Notes: a model not told the origin generated them from the sequence alone. A stretch of DNA of 64,000 bases from Blastocystis hominis (GCF_000151665.1 NW_013171830.1:62001-126000); one strand, 5' to 3'; positions 41,917 through 55,682 are shown, numbered from the stretch's first letter. Numbers and translations are program-made.

Positions 41917-43933
41917 ATGGAAGTAGTCAACCCGAACGGTGTGAAAGTATATAATCTATCGACTGGAAAGAGTTTTCCGAAGGTTGCTGTGTATTTCGTT
42001 CATTTACTTCCTAGTTCCTATCTCCCGCTCAAAAGCGTAAATTAGCAAAAAATGAAGGTGTGTGTCAAATTGGTGTGGTAATTCTCTAGAATACCGAAGA
42101 CGCATTGAGTTGATCCAGGACTTCGAATTCAACCAGTCCTGTCAAAAGATCAAGGTGTCAAGAGACGGAAACTACATTGTTGCAAGCGGTAAGTGTGGAA
42201 CTCTATACTCACGTTGTCAGGAGTTTATCCTCCCATGGTAAAGTGCTTCGAGACGCAGCAGATGAGCGAGAAGTTCCGACGTCATTTAGAGTGCGAGATT
42301 GTCCAATTTCAGTTTTTGTCGGACGATTTCAGCAAGTTTGCCTTCCTTCTCGCGGACAGAACGCTCGAATTCCACGCACGGTACGGATTTCATTACCGTA
42401 CTCGCATTCCCAAGTTCGGGCGAGACATCACCTATCATCGTGTTTGTTCCTCTCTCCCCGCCTCACCCGCAGGAGCGATGCGAGCTCTACGCGGTAGGCA
42501 GCAGTCCGGAGATCTACCGTCTGGATCTGGAGCAAGGAACGTTCATGTCTCCGATCCCTGCGCACTGCGCCGAGCTGACTCAAATCGTTCTCTCCCCCGT
42601 GCACCAAATGCTGGCCGTGGGGAACATCCAAGGCGAGGTGGAGTGCTACGACTCGCGCAGTCGCGACTGCCTGCAGTGCGTGAAGATCTTCGACTCGGAG
42701 ACGCGCGCCATTCGCTTCCGCGACGACGGCATGCAGATGGCCGTCGGCAGCGAGACCGGCGTCGTCAAGCTCTTCGACATCCGCAGCAGCCGGCCGCTCC
42801 TCGAGTTCGAGCACGCCTACGAGACGCCCATCACGAGCCTCAAATTCGCGGGCGATCATCTCCTCTCTTCGGATCGGAAAACGCTCCGCATCACCGACCT
42901 CCACGTTCCTTCCTCGTCTCTCTGCGAGCCGTAGACCCGCGAAGCGCTCTGCACGCTGGAGCCGGACGCGCCGATCAACCACATGAACGTCGTTCCGCAG
43001 AGCGGACTGCTCTTCGTGGCCGCCGAGCAGCCCAAGGTGCTGGCGTTCTTCGTCCCCGCGCTGGGCCCCGCGCCGAAGTGGTGCTCGTTCCTGGACAATC
43101 TCACGGAGGAGCTGGAAGAGCAGAGCGCGGGCGTGTACGAGGACTACAAATTCGTAGAGGAGGGAGAGAGGAGTGAGGGATAGGTGACGCGGCAGGAGCT
43201 GGCGGAGCTGGGGCTGGAGCATCTGATCGGAACGGATCTGCTGCGCGCGTACATGCACGGCTATTTCATGGACAACAAGCTGTATGAGCGGTCGAAGGTG
43301 GTGGCGAAGCCGTCGATGTACGAGGAGTATCAGAAGGAAAAGAACCGCCAGCGCGAAGAAAAGCGGAAGGAGAAGCGGATCACGATGAAGCAGAAGAAGA
43401 CGGGCGTGAACGCGGAGCTCGCAGAAAAGTGGGAGAGCGGGAAGAAGGCGGTGGACGAGCGATTCAGCGCGCTGTTCGAGAACGGAGACTACGAGATCGA
43501 TAAGAATAGCGAGGAGTATCGAAGAGCGCACGCGAGCGAAATGCGAGGAAAGAAAAAGGCAGCGGTGGAAGAAGAAGAAGAAGAAGAAGAAGACAGCGAG
43601 GAAGCGATGCTGGGAGAGGACTTTGATTTGCTGGATACGCATGATGCGATGATTGCGAAGAAGAACGCGAAGAGGGAAAGCGAAGAAAGCGAGGAGAGCG
43701 AAGAGAGCGAGGAAAACGATGAGAAAAGAGAAAAGACGGCGAGTCGGAAGGAGCGAGAAGAAAAGGAGCGGATTAAGCCGAAAGTGAGATTCTATGGAGT
43801 GAAAGAGGGAAGCAAGATTCAAATCCCAACAAGCAAGAACGAGATGAAGAAGGAGGTGGAAAAGAGAAAGGAGAGAAGGACAATGTCACTGGGACAAAGA
43901 GCGAAAGCGAACGAACGAAAAGGAAGAAAGTAG
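41917..43933 (+). CDS. NOL10: Nucleolar protein 10 / Enp2 homologue (ribosome biogenesis)
   Basis: Starts at ATG 41917 (MEVVNPNGVKVYNLSTGKSF), as NOL10/Enp2 proteins do. Exons are 41917-41982, 42015-42057, 42090-42188, 42221-42439, 42473-42904, 42935-43153 and 43184-43933; all six introns are GT-AG and 30-33 nt. The WD40 propeller contains RIPKFGRD, YRLDLEQGTF and GPAPKWCSFLDNLTEELEE; the conserved Enp2 block LGLEHLIGTDLLRAYMHGYFMD follows directly after the last intron. A long charged C-terminal tail (Glu/Lys/Ser-rich, 43330-43930) ends at TAG. Enp2 acts in 40S subunit assembly in the nucleolus. GC content is higher than in the surroundings. The long antisense open frame is a by-product of this composition. 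Confidence 0.95.
43154..43183 (+). other. 30-nt microintron in NOL10
   Basis: GTAGAGGAGG...GATAG between ...YEDYKF and VTRQELAELG. Unspliced it adds ten residues and a TAG in the middle of a block conserved from yeast to man, so it is one of the clearest introns of the window. Confidence 0.9.
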
Positions 43934-44063
43934 ATTGTGCTTGTTTCTTAGAATCATAACTCTGTTATTGGGTAGTCGATGTGTTGTAAACGGTATTGAA
44001 TAAAAAACACAGAAAGGAGAGTAGAAGGGCAAAAGACTTGAATGATAACAAAAAAGGGAAAAA

Positions 44064-44162
44064 GGAGATTTTGCAAGAATCGAACTTGCGTCTACCGCGG
44101 CTAAGTTATTCTGACAGGGAGAATGAAAGATCGGTAGCTCTTCCATTGAGCTATAAACCTCC
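44064..44162 (-). tRNA. tRNA gene with a probable intron; anticodon not assigned
   Basis: Read on the minus strand: 5' GGAGGTT pairs with 3' AATCTCC (one G-T) as the acceptor stem; TAGCTCAATGGAAGAGC is a normal D arm (box A); GCAAGTTCGATTCTTGC is a perfect T arm (box B). The 99-nt length and an extra hairpin (ATTCT / AGAAT) between the TACCG and CGGTA arms indicate an intron of about 25 nt in the anticodon loop. I cannot fix the splice sites, hence not the anticodon. Confidence 0.8.
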
Positions 44163-44477
44163 GAAAACTCGTCTTATATTATTATATAAAATATACTGCT
44201 ATTTAGCCTCACACTTGTTAGGATTGTTATGTGTTTTTGTTTCCCTTGTTATTAACTATTCGTTTTTCATAATGATAAATACTTAGAGTAATAGAATAAT
44301 ATAAATATTATCAAAATGGATCACTTTTCGATTAATCACACAAATGCATCTGTCTGGATAATATGCGTACAAAATATAACAAGAATAATGAACTTTCGCA
44401 TACAAAAGTAACCCATCCCTCATTCAATATACTCATATCTCCAAAAAGCAATTCCAACAAACAAGCAAAGCTACAAG
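44163..44477. other. Intergenic
   Basis: AT-rich; only the TGTTTGTT 3'-end element of the kinase gene (44456-44463, minus) is recognisable. Confidence 0.5.
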
Positions 44478-45911
44478 CTACAACGTGGGCTTCTTAATCA
44501 ACTGCTGCAGCGGTTCCTGATGATCTCCCACTCGTTTCAAGTACAAATAAGCATCCGTCCCATACCCCTCGATCGACACGATCTCCAGCGACCCTCCAAA
44601 GTACTGAGCGTACAGTCTGGACAGCGGCAGTCCATATCCCAACCCGCACATCGGCGAATCCACCTACATGCCATGCCCATCCATCGCCCACTCCAAAGTC
44701 CGTTCCGTCCTTCTCAAACGCATTCACCGTCGACGTCGTATAGAAATAATCCCAAATCCGATTGATATTCCGCCTCTGAATGCCGCCTCCTTCATCGCTA
44801 ATCTTCATGATCACGTCCGCGTTCGTGTCTCCATCGCTAATAATCACCTTAATCGGTGGCAATTCATCGTCGTGCTCGTGCACCTCCACCGTAGCACGCA
44901 TGCTGTTCTTCAGCAATTCGAACAGGATGTGGCGTAAAATGCTCGGAATATACGAGAACGATCGGTTCTTATGCGAATAAACCTGCACCGGAACCGTCTG
45001 CCCGTACTGCCGATTGCACACAAATTCCGCTTGTTCTCTACATTTAACCGCGGAAACGCGCTCACATCGCGAGCTGCGTCACGTCGTGCGGGTTGGTGTG
45101 GCGATTGATGATGCCCGTGTAGCCAGGGATCGGGTTTTTCATCTGTTCTTCGAGCGATAAATGCTGTTCTAATAGAATTCGAATGCCGATGCGGCTCGTG
45201 TAGAACGAATCCAGATAGGGCTTTAAGGGCTCCAGCTCGTTCTCGACGGCGCCTTTTTCTTGGAGACGCTGGCGGAGAGAGAAGACGGAGCGAGCCATCA
45301 TCTCCATGGTCTAGATGGAAGGAGGGAAGGGAACGTACGCCGCTGTGGCGATCGTAGATGTTTCGAAGAACCTTTGTGAACTCCACGGCTTCCTTGTAGG
45401 TTCTAAAGAGGAGAGAAGAGAAAAGAGAAATGTACTTGGGACGACCAAAATCCAGCATATCGATAAACGAATAGAGGTACCAATCTCGAATCGTCTTCGT
45501 TGTGTTCACTTCGGACATTCCGTAAGGCATGTTTTCCAAATCAAAAATGCGGTATGCCAGGCCTATGTTACACCAAGAAAAACAGAATGTACGGATAGGA
45601 AGCTCTCGAAAGCAGAACTGTGCCGAAAGCAGGAATTTCTTTTCGTCACAGTTTCGTCCAAACTCCTCAAGATGATCCAACGTGATCGCTGTAGAATTAT
45701 CGAGTTCTAAACACAATTACCATATTGATCAAGTCGTTGGAATCGTTTGATTTCCTTACGTGCCTGCGCGATTCTCTCGGGTGAGTAATTCCCGATTCCC
45801 CTGTGAGTTACACAATTCCGATTCTCCGAACCTAACAAACATTGGAACTCCCATGTCTGCAAAAGAGAGCCTCTTCAAAGCTGATAATGCAATCCTTCCC
45901 CTCGATAACAT
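44478..45911 (-). CDS. PDK: Mitochondrial pyruvate / branched-chain alpha-keto acid dehydrogenase kinase
   Basis: The start is placed at ATG 45911, giving an Arg/Ser/Leu-rich N-terminus ([17 protein letters not shown]) typical of a mitochondrial targeting peptide. Introns of 31-32 nt join it to [21 protein letters not shown] and then [25 protein letters not shown]. The family blocks are clear: [19 protein letters not shown], the GHKL ATPase motifs KISDEGGGI and [17 protein letters not shown], and [13 protein letters not shown] near the end. The enzyme phosphorylates and inactivates the E1 subunit of the dehydrogenase complex in the mitochondrial matrix. PDK and BCKDK cannot be separated by eye, though [10 protein letters not shown] favours PDK. 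Its presence argues for a mitochondrion-related organelle with a regulated dehydrogenase complex. Confidence 0.9.
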
Positions 45912-46033
45912 TGCCTTTTGGATTATCATGAAAACGGCGATTTGGCATTCCCTTCGATTCCTTCGATTTTGCAGATTTTCGATCAATATCGTGCATTTTA
46001 ACAAACAGAGATTGTTCAAAAACGTAAAGTACA

Positions 46034-49000
46034 TTAAATAATCGGATAGTCATCTTCGTCTAGGATGACACCCTGTGTAGGCGGTTTCTTCGTATATCTG
46101 CACAGCAATTCAGGCGACCGGAATATCTTCATCACCGTATACCAAATTTTATACTCATCCTTGGAATGATTCCTACATGCCACTCTCTCTCCACGCCTAC
46201 GGATAGTTCATCATCCTGCACACCTCCATTACATCGATCAACTGCAACAGCGGCAGCGGATCGGAGAGCGTGTTATACACGATGCTCCACGCCGTGGGAA
46301 TCACGTTTTTGATCATCGCGCCCAGCGAAACCATAATCGTCGCGTACAAACCCACAATTCCCACGTTTCCCAGCGAGCTCAGCCCCTCATAAACGAACTC
46401 TACACGCTATTTCCCAGCCGCTTCGCAGTACGCGTGAGTCCGTAATCGGAAATGGTCCAGAACTCGAGAATGGCGTCGGACCATTCATTCATCCCTTCGA
46501 ACGGATAGAATTCGTCGCTGTCGACGTACTCCGTTCCGTTCTTTCCCACGCAGAAGCAGCGCCAGATGAGCGCGTTGAAGCCGCCCGTCGCTTCTTTGGT
46601 GAGTTGGATCTAAGAGAAAAGAGGAGAGAGAGAGAAGCGAACGGCCACGTCGCGATATTCGAGGTATTCGGCGTCGACTGCGTACACGGAGCTGCTTCCC
46701 AGGCGAACAACGCGCGGAATTCTATTCGAATCACTCGACACCGAGAGAAGAGAACAAGTTTCGCAGAACCAATGTGTCGTTCTGGTACTGCAGAATGTTC
46801 ACCAGCGTGGCGACGTCCTCGCTCGCCAGCGCGTAATTGAGAGTGAACGTGTTTGTGTTCCAATCGGAACGTTCCAATTGGAGCTTCATTCGGATCGACA
46901 AATCGCTCGATTCGAGAACGCGAGCGCAGATGTAGTCGAAGTAGCGCATCGAGATCATCCATGTGAACATATTCTATAGAATCGTGGAAACGAAACGTGG
47001 AAACCATGTCGCGAAGAATGATTCGTTGCTGTGTGTTGGAATAAGCGGAAGAAAGCAGCGATGTGATCGTCGCTGGCCGTCAAACAAAAAACAAAAAAGA
47101 AAACATTGGTTTTTGAAAGTGCTCATCCAAATCTCGTGATCCGTCGTGTTGCAATCGATCAAAATGCTGTTATCATTCGCATAGATCTCCACTTCCTCTC
47201 CGTCCATCTTGCCGTCACCCTGTTTCCCCGTTTCTACGATGAGATGCGCGGAAATCTGCGCGTTCGTCACGCCGTTCTCGGTCAACGCGGGCGAAATCGA
47301 CGAGAAAAGCATCAACGGGAGGATCAAAATGAACTACATCGAAACGAAGCGGCTGCGATACGATGAGAAGAAGCATCAAGAGCGTGCCGAGACAGATTTT
47401 CTCGATGGGTTTCCGCTTTCGCTGCTCGCGTTGGTTCTTATCACGATCGTAATGGAGCGCCTGATGGGTGAGAAGATGAAGAAATGAAGGGAACGCGACA
47501 CTTGGAATCGTAGAGAATCGCGTGGGCGGAGTAGACTTTGAACCAATGGATCAGGTTGAGCGAAGTGTTGCTGATGGCCCAGTCGAGAATTTGGTGGATT
47601 TCGAAGAGGAAGGGGATGTATCGATAGCACTGAAATCAAAGAGAATGAAAAGGGAAACGTAGAAAAGAACGCGGTTGAAGATGGAATAGTTTTTGTTGAT
47701 GATGTTGTTGATGAAATTGTCGGAAGTGGGATAACTGATGGGTAAAAAAGAAAAGAACGAAAAAGAAACCCGTGACTGATTTGAAGAGAGGAGAGAATGA
47801 TGTAAAGCATTTGGAGAATCGTAAAGAACACCACACTGTCTTTACTTCCAAAAGAAGTGTTTGTTGTGTAGGGGATTCCGATGAATAAGTAAATCATGAT
47901 TAGAATCGAATAGATGATGTGGAATACGACTTTGCCAAGCAAATGGCCCTATGCATTCAGTTTCTATGGATCGGGTTTTTACTTTGATGTAGAAGAAACG
48001 GTCCAGCATCATCACTAAAATCTGCAGAATCACCGCGTACAGCGACGTTGCCGAATAGAAATTATTCTCCAAGTCGATCATCAGCATTTCCCAGTGCAGT
48101 TAACGAATCCAACCAATAAAAATCATTGTTTGTTTGTTTGTTTGTTTGTTTGGTGAAAGATATGCTACTCTGCGTCATCGTCGGGAAAAACACCATGATA
48201 TAAATCACCGAAATCACTTGAATGGAGATGATCCAGCTGTACAGCGATTGCCCATTCTTTGTTGGATGCGCCTGGCCGCTCTATTCGATGAATTTACGTC
48301 TGCGAAGCGTACACTCATCGCGTAAAGACTCGGGAAAACCGTCTGCAAATAAACCATCGTCTACATGGCATCCAAAACGATCGACTTCGTTACCTTATAA
48401 CTCAATTTCTGGAAGAGTTTCTGAACGAAACTCGATTCTTCCCTACACTCAATCACAATCAACGATCCGAACATTTTGCGGCGATGGAACATGTAGTACA
48501 CCACGCTCCGAATCTTTTCTTCCTCCAACTGCACCGAGGAGGGCTGCAAGTTTTTCGATTCATAGATATCGAAATCGAGAGAGCAGGATCGCGTTCGCAG
48601 GCCATTCGACGATTCTCCGTCCTGCACTGGATGCAAAATCTAAAGAGAAGCCATCTTTCTATTCTCTCTACTTTCTGCAGAATACAAACGTTTATATCCT
48701 TGTCCCAGAGACCGCATTTCTTGATGTAGGATCGCATAATGATGATGAGAATCATGATCGTGATGTCGCTCGCGATCGCGGGTCCGTTAAGCGCCGTATC
48801 CACAATTCGACCGTTCAGAATGCCCAAAAAGTCGAGAAGTTGGAACTGCTGGCGATCCAGTTTGGCTTGATGTTCGCATGATTCCTACCAATCATCCAAT
48901 CAGCCATCAGAATCCACCAGGAAGAAGAACTCCATAATTCCGTCACTGTTCACGCACTGACTAAACAATGGGAGCTGCACAAAGTATTTGCTGGTGATGC

Positions 49001-52000
49001 TGAGAGTGGAGACGACGAGCAGCGATTTGTAAACCCAGTAAGGAATCATGAGCGAATAGCTCATGCCCAGAGTGAGCACGATGAACAACTCGATGATACT
49101 GAACAAATCGTGGCGCATCATGCAGAGAATGCAGATGAAAACGACGAAAAATGTTTCGAAGAGTTGGAGCTTTCGCCACGCTTTCAATCGATTGAAGAGC
49201 TGAGCGACCAGGCCGATTACATCGGTTGAATCCACTGATTTGTCGTCTTTCTGCTCGGATGGCGGGTTGATGTTCTTTCGATCCAAGTTCAGAATGTTCG
49301 GGAAGTAAAAAGAAAGAGAAATGGGCGGGTGGAGGGGAGGGATGTAGTCGATCGGAGGCAGACTTTCCTTGATTTGCTGACGCATCGCTTCGGGAAGCTC
49401 GGCGAGGTCCTATCGATGATGCTCGTTTTGTTCGATTACCAAATTCACGGTGGTGATCGCGTTGAATTGCTGGAGCAGCTGGAGCACGTTCTGTCCAAGC
49501 AACACGCTGGAAGGATTCGAATCGACCTCCTTTTCTTGGTCGGTCAGTCGGATCTTCAGGTATTTGTAGAGATCGGTGGTCTGCTTGAATTTGATGACCA
49601 GAAAGAGGTTCTTTCCGTCGAACCGAAGCGCGATGTGAACGAAGCGACAGACGTCATACGTGTCACTTCGACGCTTGTATTTGATCCGAAGCCTATGTGT
49701 GGATCATCGAATAAAACGCGTACTTGCGCTGTTCCACGTTCATCGACACCGAACACTTCGAGAACTTCATCTTGTTCTTGATGCTCGTTGTCTTTCCTTC
49801 GCTCACCGAGGCCGAAAAACTGAATTCTCCCGAGCTTTCGAGCGTCGGAGTGCGAATCGGATACGAGTAATCGGAGGGCTGGTTGTAGTTCATGCTGTTC
49901 AGCGCGTAGATTTGGAACTGGTATCGCGTGTTGGGGAGAAGCGTCGTCACAACGCCTTCCAATTTTCCTTCATCGTTCTTCCGGAAATCCGCCAATACGC
50001 GAAGAATGGGGTCTGAAAAGAGAGTCATCTAGATTGAAACATGGAAGTGAAACGACTTGGGGCAGAGACTTGTAACGAACCACGTAGGGAGCTTCTTCGC
50101 TGATCGATTCGTTTAAAATCGTGATCGAAACACTGTATGGAGAAAGCGGTTTGACGGAAATCTCGGGCTTTTCTGGAAGATCTAGATTCAAAACGGTTGT
50201 TGGGATGGTGTACCAATATTTTTCTCGGACAATCTCACTCGCTCATAGCGTTCGATCAAATAGTTTTTCAGTCGCACAAACCAGACTCGGTTTGCTTCAA
50301 TGACTAAAAACATAAACAAAAAGCAACTGCTTTACTCTCTTGACGCGTCTTGAATTCCATTTCTAAGTAATCCATGATCGATTCCTGTCGCTGCTTCGCT
50401 TTCTTGCTCTCATTCTGAATGCTCCGCTCCACAACATCATAAACACTCGACGCCGTGATCATTTTCTGAATGTACACGATTACTGTAATCGCCATCACTG
50501 GCAGCATCCCGTGAATGCTCAACGGATGGTAGCACTGAACCATTTCGGCCGTGGCTCCGTTCAGTGGATAGCACATGGGAGCTCCTTCGTAGTAAGCCAA
50601 AACCAGCTTGGAGAGTCCGATCGTTCGGAAGACCAAAATGGAAAAGTTGTTGATGGTGAGAACGTGTTCTTGGAAAGTGGGCATCTGGAATAAAACGAAC
50701 GCGAAAAGATGCAAATAGGAGATAATGAGAAGGAGTTTCATTGATAAGCTGTTGCGTTCTTTCATGCGATCAGGGAATAAGATGAAATAGAGAATGTAGA
50801 GGAAGTAGACGAGCGAGATGAGCGAGATGTTCACAGAGGATAGGATGAGAATCAAAATGTTTGTGATCTTGTTGAGGTTGTTGATAATGAAGCTGATCAC
50901 TTTGTCTACAAACGTGTAATCCTCGATGGTAGTTGCAGACATGCTCGACTGAGGAGGAGTCGAGCCATGCAATGAGATGTGTGTCGTGTACTTCGCGAGA
51001 GACGATGCGAGAGACGTTTCATTGACAGTGGCAACTTCATCGGAAACGGCCATCTGCAGGGTGGAAATGATGATTAAAAGCATGTTGAAGAGGAAATGAT
51101 AATCCGAAAGCTGCGTGAACAAAACGTAATGCGACCATTGTTGGTCATCAATCGGATTGTAATACTCTGTGCGTCACAAAAATCGCATTTTCATTACTCG
51201 CCACAGACGCCACAACGAAGTATTCCATCGTTGTAGTGAAGATTTTCAAGCTCACAATCAGTTTGGTTCGCTTGTATAAGTCGAATGTTGTGTTGAAGAG
51301 CAGCAAGGGAAGCAGGAAAATGCTAAACATCGAATCGACCGTGTCTTGCGCGCCTTTCCATCAACAATCCAAATCTCATTTACAGCAAACGACGAGAGCG
51401 ATGATCGAAAAGGCGCGCAGAATCGACAGCGAATGTTTCTCGTACGACAGCGATAGATTCACGAGAATGTTGAGGATGCGAATGATCGTGCTGTAGAGAA
51501 TCAGCCACGTGTTCGTGATCGTTGTTTCGATATCTCGGATGTAGTTCAGATCGTCTTCTTCTTCGAACGGAGAAATCTCCACTTCGCCCAACGCTTCCGC
51601 GCGGCCACGATGGAAATCCAGATTGAAGATCGCTGTGGAGTTTTCTAGAACGGACCCGGAGAGGTCCTGCATCGGTGGAGTTCGCTGGGTGAATTCATCG
51701 TAATCAGGAATTGTGTCCAGATCCATCAGCGAAACATCGATCCGATGTACCGAGCCTGAACCAGAAGTCGAAACACTTTGAGATCGAGTCGCCGATCCAG
51801 ACCCGGATCCAGAAATAGAAGCAGAAATAGAAGCAGAAGCAGTTCCAGAAACAGTTCCAGAAACAGTTCCAGAAACAGTCTCGGGGGTAGCACTGGAAGG
51901 AGAATTGGACGTAGGACTGGCCGATTGCACGCCGGATCGCGCTGGTGTGGCTACGATAAACGAATCGAGATGTTCCATTACGAGAATGGTCCGTTCCTTC

Positions 52001-55000
52001 CGGACTTCGAGCCACCGAATCGCTGGCTTTCCGCTCCTGGATCGAGAGATAAAAGCGGTCATTCTTCGCGTTGAGCTGCTGACTATTCATTCAATCCAAT
52101 CGCCTTGTCTACATTCGCTCCGTGTGACGAACGCGGAATAATGTCTCTGTCGCTACTCGCTTCTCTCTTCGTTCCACGGTCTTCGGAAGATCGTCGTGCT
52201 TCGGCTGCAGCAGCTGCGGGAAAACTTTCTGCATGAACATGTGGTGGATCTTGCTTCCTCCGTTCTCCGTTTGATCGACTTCTTCCGCTGTACGACCGTA
52301 ATAAACCATCACACTGAGCAGTAATCCGCAGAGCGTAGAAAAGTAAAACTCCAACTCCCCATACCAAATACTATCCGTAAACACGCTCCATTCAGCGGAG
52401 CCGAACGCGGGGAGCTGATCGATCTTTGGAGTGTATTTACTCATTCCGAAGGGAGATAAAATCTGCGTATACGTCGTGCTGAGGGTATCCAAATACGACA
52501 ATTGCGAGAAATAGCTATGAATCAATCCAACATACGATCCGCTACACCACTGGAATCTGAATCACAAGCGGCATAATGCAAAGGCGATAGCAATCTGCCC
52601 AGCGGGGATACAAGCTAACGCCTTTTTTGATTTTATAGAACAGAAGAATCAGCATAATCATATTCAAAAATGTGGGATCACACATAATCACTAAAACGAG
52701 TGTCATCAGCATGAGTTTCGGGAGATGAACGAAAAGAATAATCATGATAATATAGATGTAATGCATGGCTCGATTTAGCAGGTCTTGAATCGAACCGAAA
52801 GCATAGATTTCGTTCATATAGGATGAATACGGTTTGGGATCATCGAAATAACCGCCTCGATTTTTGGAAAAGAGATTATTCAAGTATTTCACTCGGAAGA
52901 TACAAACCACTGCATCCACAATTCCTTGAATGGAACTATACACGCGATTTCCAAACGGAGCATCGAATGGAATGAATCCCAACTCGAAAATGTGAATGTA
53001 GCCTTTCTGCACCCAAGAAATCGACTCCAAAAACGACTCCACAATCGGATTGACTTCAGGGAGCAGAATGATGAATTTGTAGAGGAAGATGAGCAAGAAA
53101 AGGGAGCAGGCGATGAGCCATTCCGCAAAGGTTTCTTTGTAGCACACTTGGCAGACGATCAGGATACAAAGAATCATCAAATGCAGAAGATTGAGGTAGG
53201 TCGGAACGCCTGCGTAGAGATATGCGAATTCGACGAGAAAATAGACATCGATGAAATAGTATTTCGTGCACTGAATCACCTTCTCGAGCATTTTCCATCT
53301 ACCAATCAATCCATCCAGTCAAACACTTTACATGATGCCTGTCGTCGTTTTCCCCTCCATTCTGCGCTCCTTCTCCGAGTCGTAAATCCTATCGATAATA
53401 CTCGCAGACCATTCCGTCATCAGCAACACCGCAACCAACAAAAACTGCAGCAGCAACGCAATCAGCGTGGTTGATACGGGGAGTTTTACCAATTCCCAAT
53501 CGAACGGAATGTCCGAATAAAACCCGAACAATGAAGGAATCAACGCTGTGTTCAAGGTATTCTACGCTTCATTCACAACTCGAAGGAGCCACTTGAAAGA
53601 TAACGGAGTAGGCCGTAACCGCACAGCAGCAAACTCCCGCTGTGATGAAAGCGAGCTTCCAGAACTGAGTGAACCAAGCGATGAAGTAGATGAGAACGCA
53701 GAGCAATGACATCAGATTGCAGTTGAGAACCACCAAAACGAACAGAGCGACCGTGGCGAGGAAAAAGAGAAGGGAGAGCAAGTGGTGGGAGAGGAAGAGG
53801 AACTTTCGGCGCCGCTGAATGCGTTTGATGATTTCGTTTTTGTTCGCTTCTTCGGTTTTCGAGGGAAGCGAGTAGCGAAACTGATCGACCTGCGTTCCCA
53901 CGCCTTCAATCGTCATCGCAGCGTCCTGAATGTAATGAATATTGCTCTACGCCTCATTGAGACTCAGGAAAAAAATACATTGCAGCTCAAGCTCACAAAC
54001 AGCAGAACGCCGTATTCAAAAAGCACGTTCGGGTATTGATTCAGCCCTCCATTGATCATATAAATCAGAATCCGCGCCCATTTCGGCGATTGCTCCCACC
54101 ATCGATTTCCCACGTTAATGAAGATGAGTTTGAGAAGCAGAAACAGCACAAACCACCAATAAATCGCGTAGCGAATCGCGATGTTGGGGAGAAGCGCCGC
54201 CCAGTACGAGAAATGCGCGTCTTCGTTCAACGAGACGTGGACTTCGTTGCTCGGCGCGTTGGTTAACAAGGTCGAGCCACTCGAACGCGTGTCGGATCGA
54301 CTGATTCGATACTGTTCCTCTTCGTCTTGGCGCGAACAAAACACAGAGCGATGTCGAGGACGAGACGGAAGCGAGGAAATGCTAAGAGCGTACTTCTGAA
54401 TGTTCTGAAGATAGAGAACGTCGAGGACGATGAGCAAGATCAGAACCAGATTCAAAAGCGAGTAGTTCACAGTGATGTACACCAAAACAACGAAGTAGAA
54501 GAACATATGACCCAATACCGAACACGACAGAATCCGAATGCTACAATCGCAAACCATTTTCCTCTTCGTACCATCGACTAAACAGCTTCACAAACAGTTT
54601 TAGCTTCGGCAAAATGCCTTCTTCGACGACCTCTTCCGGTGTTTCATCCGAGTTTTGCGATAATCCCATCGGCGATCTCTCAGAAGCGGGTGAAAAACTA
54701 TCTCCTGTGCTTCGCTCCTGCTCCGCCGCGGCGTTTCCGATTCGCTGGAAAAACGTAATCGATCCCAAAATCAACAAATAGACGACGGCGTCGCGCACAG
54801 GCTTCGGAATGTGGAAGAGAAAAAAGACGTCGGTCCAATTCGATTTGAACTGGGTCGAAAACCGCGGTTTGGGATGCGGTTCCTCGCCTGTTAGCACATT
54901 GTAGAGCTTCACGAGCGCGTGGGAGCCTGTGACGTCGAGGGATCTATTCGAAGAGAGGAACAGCACAAAACTTTAATGCAGCGCAGAACACCAAGACCCA

Positions 55001-55618
55001 GAGAAGCCATTTTCGCTTATTTGCGGTGGTGGGGGAGGTCAGCTCGCTGCGAATACACCATAGCCAGGTTAACGAGATTGCGTAGATAAATAGTGGGAGG
55101 TCAAAAAGGCTAAGTTCGTAGCAGTTGAAAAAGAAAAAAAGAAGAAGCGGAACATACATCGACAGAATACTTGAAATAGAGAATGTCTATGCATAAACCA
55201 ATTTGTACATATTTACGCGATGAATATTCGATGACTCGCCAAAGATCGCACAAATTGCCATAATGATGATAATGAAATCGATCATGAAATAGCACAGAAA
55301 TCCGCGCCAAGTTATTATGCTTCGGCCTCCGATCGCCTCCAACAACTGCCAATCAGAAGGATGGAATAAAAATACCTTTTCATCAAATATATTGAATGTT
55401 GCTATGAAATCCAGAGTACACCCACCAAGAGCCACCAAAATCACAAGCAGTAAAGGAAACAAGATTTCCTTTCTTCTTTTGCCTTTACCTTTATACACAT
55501 ACAGCCAAATCCCCAGCAACGACAAAATAAACGACAGAATCGACTCCCTCAAGAATTGAGCGATAAAGAGAATAACTAGTAAAAAATATAAAAATTTGGA
55601 ATAGGAATAAGTGTGCAT
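46034..55618 (-). CDS. PIEZO: Piezo-type mechanosensitive ion channel
   Basis: About 9.6 kb, many exons with about 30-nt introns, probably near 2,900 residues. ATG 55618 (MHTYSYSKFLYFLLVILFIAQF) opens a long series of multi-helix membrane units. Diagnostic Piezo features lie towards the C-terminus: a helix ending ILSSLQI followed after an intron by SGYP; the PF-x2-E-x6-W motif (PFLFEIHQILDW, 47579-47614); a soluble cap-like domain; the last helix VGLYATIMVSLGAMIKN; and the terminal IFRSPELLCRYTK, matching the YRSPE...KW end of animal Piezos. Stop TAA 46034-46036; TGTTTGTT at 46000-46007 (minus). Piezo forms trimeric cation channels opened by membrane tension. Individual exon borders in the N-terminal 6 kb are not all resolved. 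Confidence 0.92.
48127..48151. repeat. (GTTT)n microsatellite within the Piezo gene
   Basis: Six tandem GTTT units (CAAA on the gene strand). They lie in what is probably an unusually long intron or an insertion of Piezo, since no open frame consistent with the family runs through it. Confidence 0.7.
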
Positions 55619-55682
55619 TGAAATGGATTCAGTATCATACAAAACAAAATTGGGAGTTTCATGGGAATCCAACAAACAGAAT

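Noticed and set aside
42428-43822. Long antisense open frame (464 codons)
   Set aside because: Exactly antisense to NOL10, Leu/Arg/His-rich, produced by the GC-rich codons and the Glu/Lys tail of the real gene.
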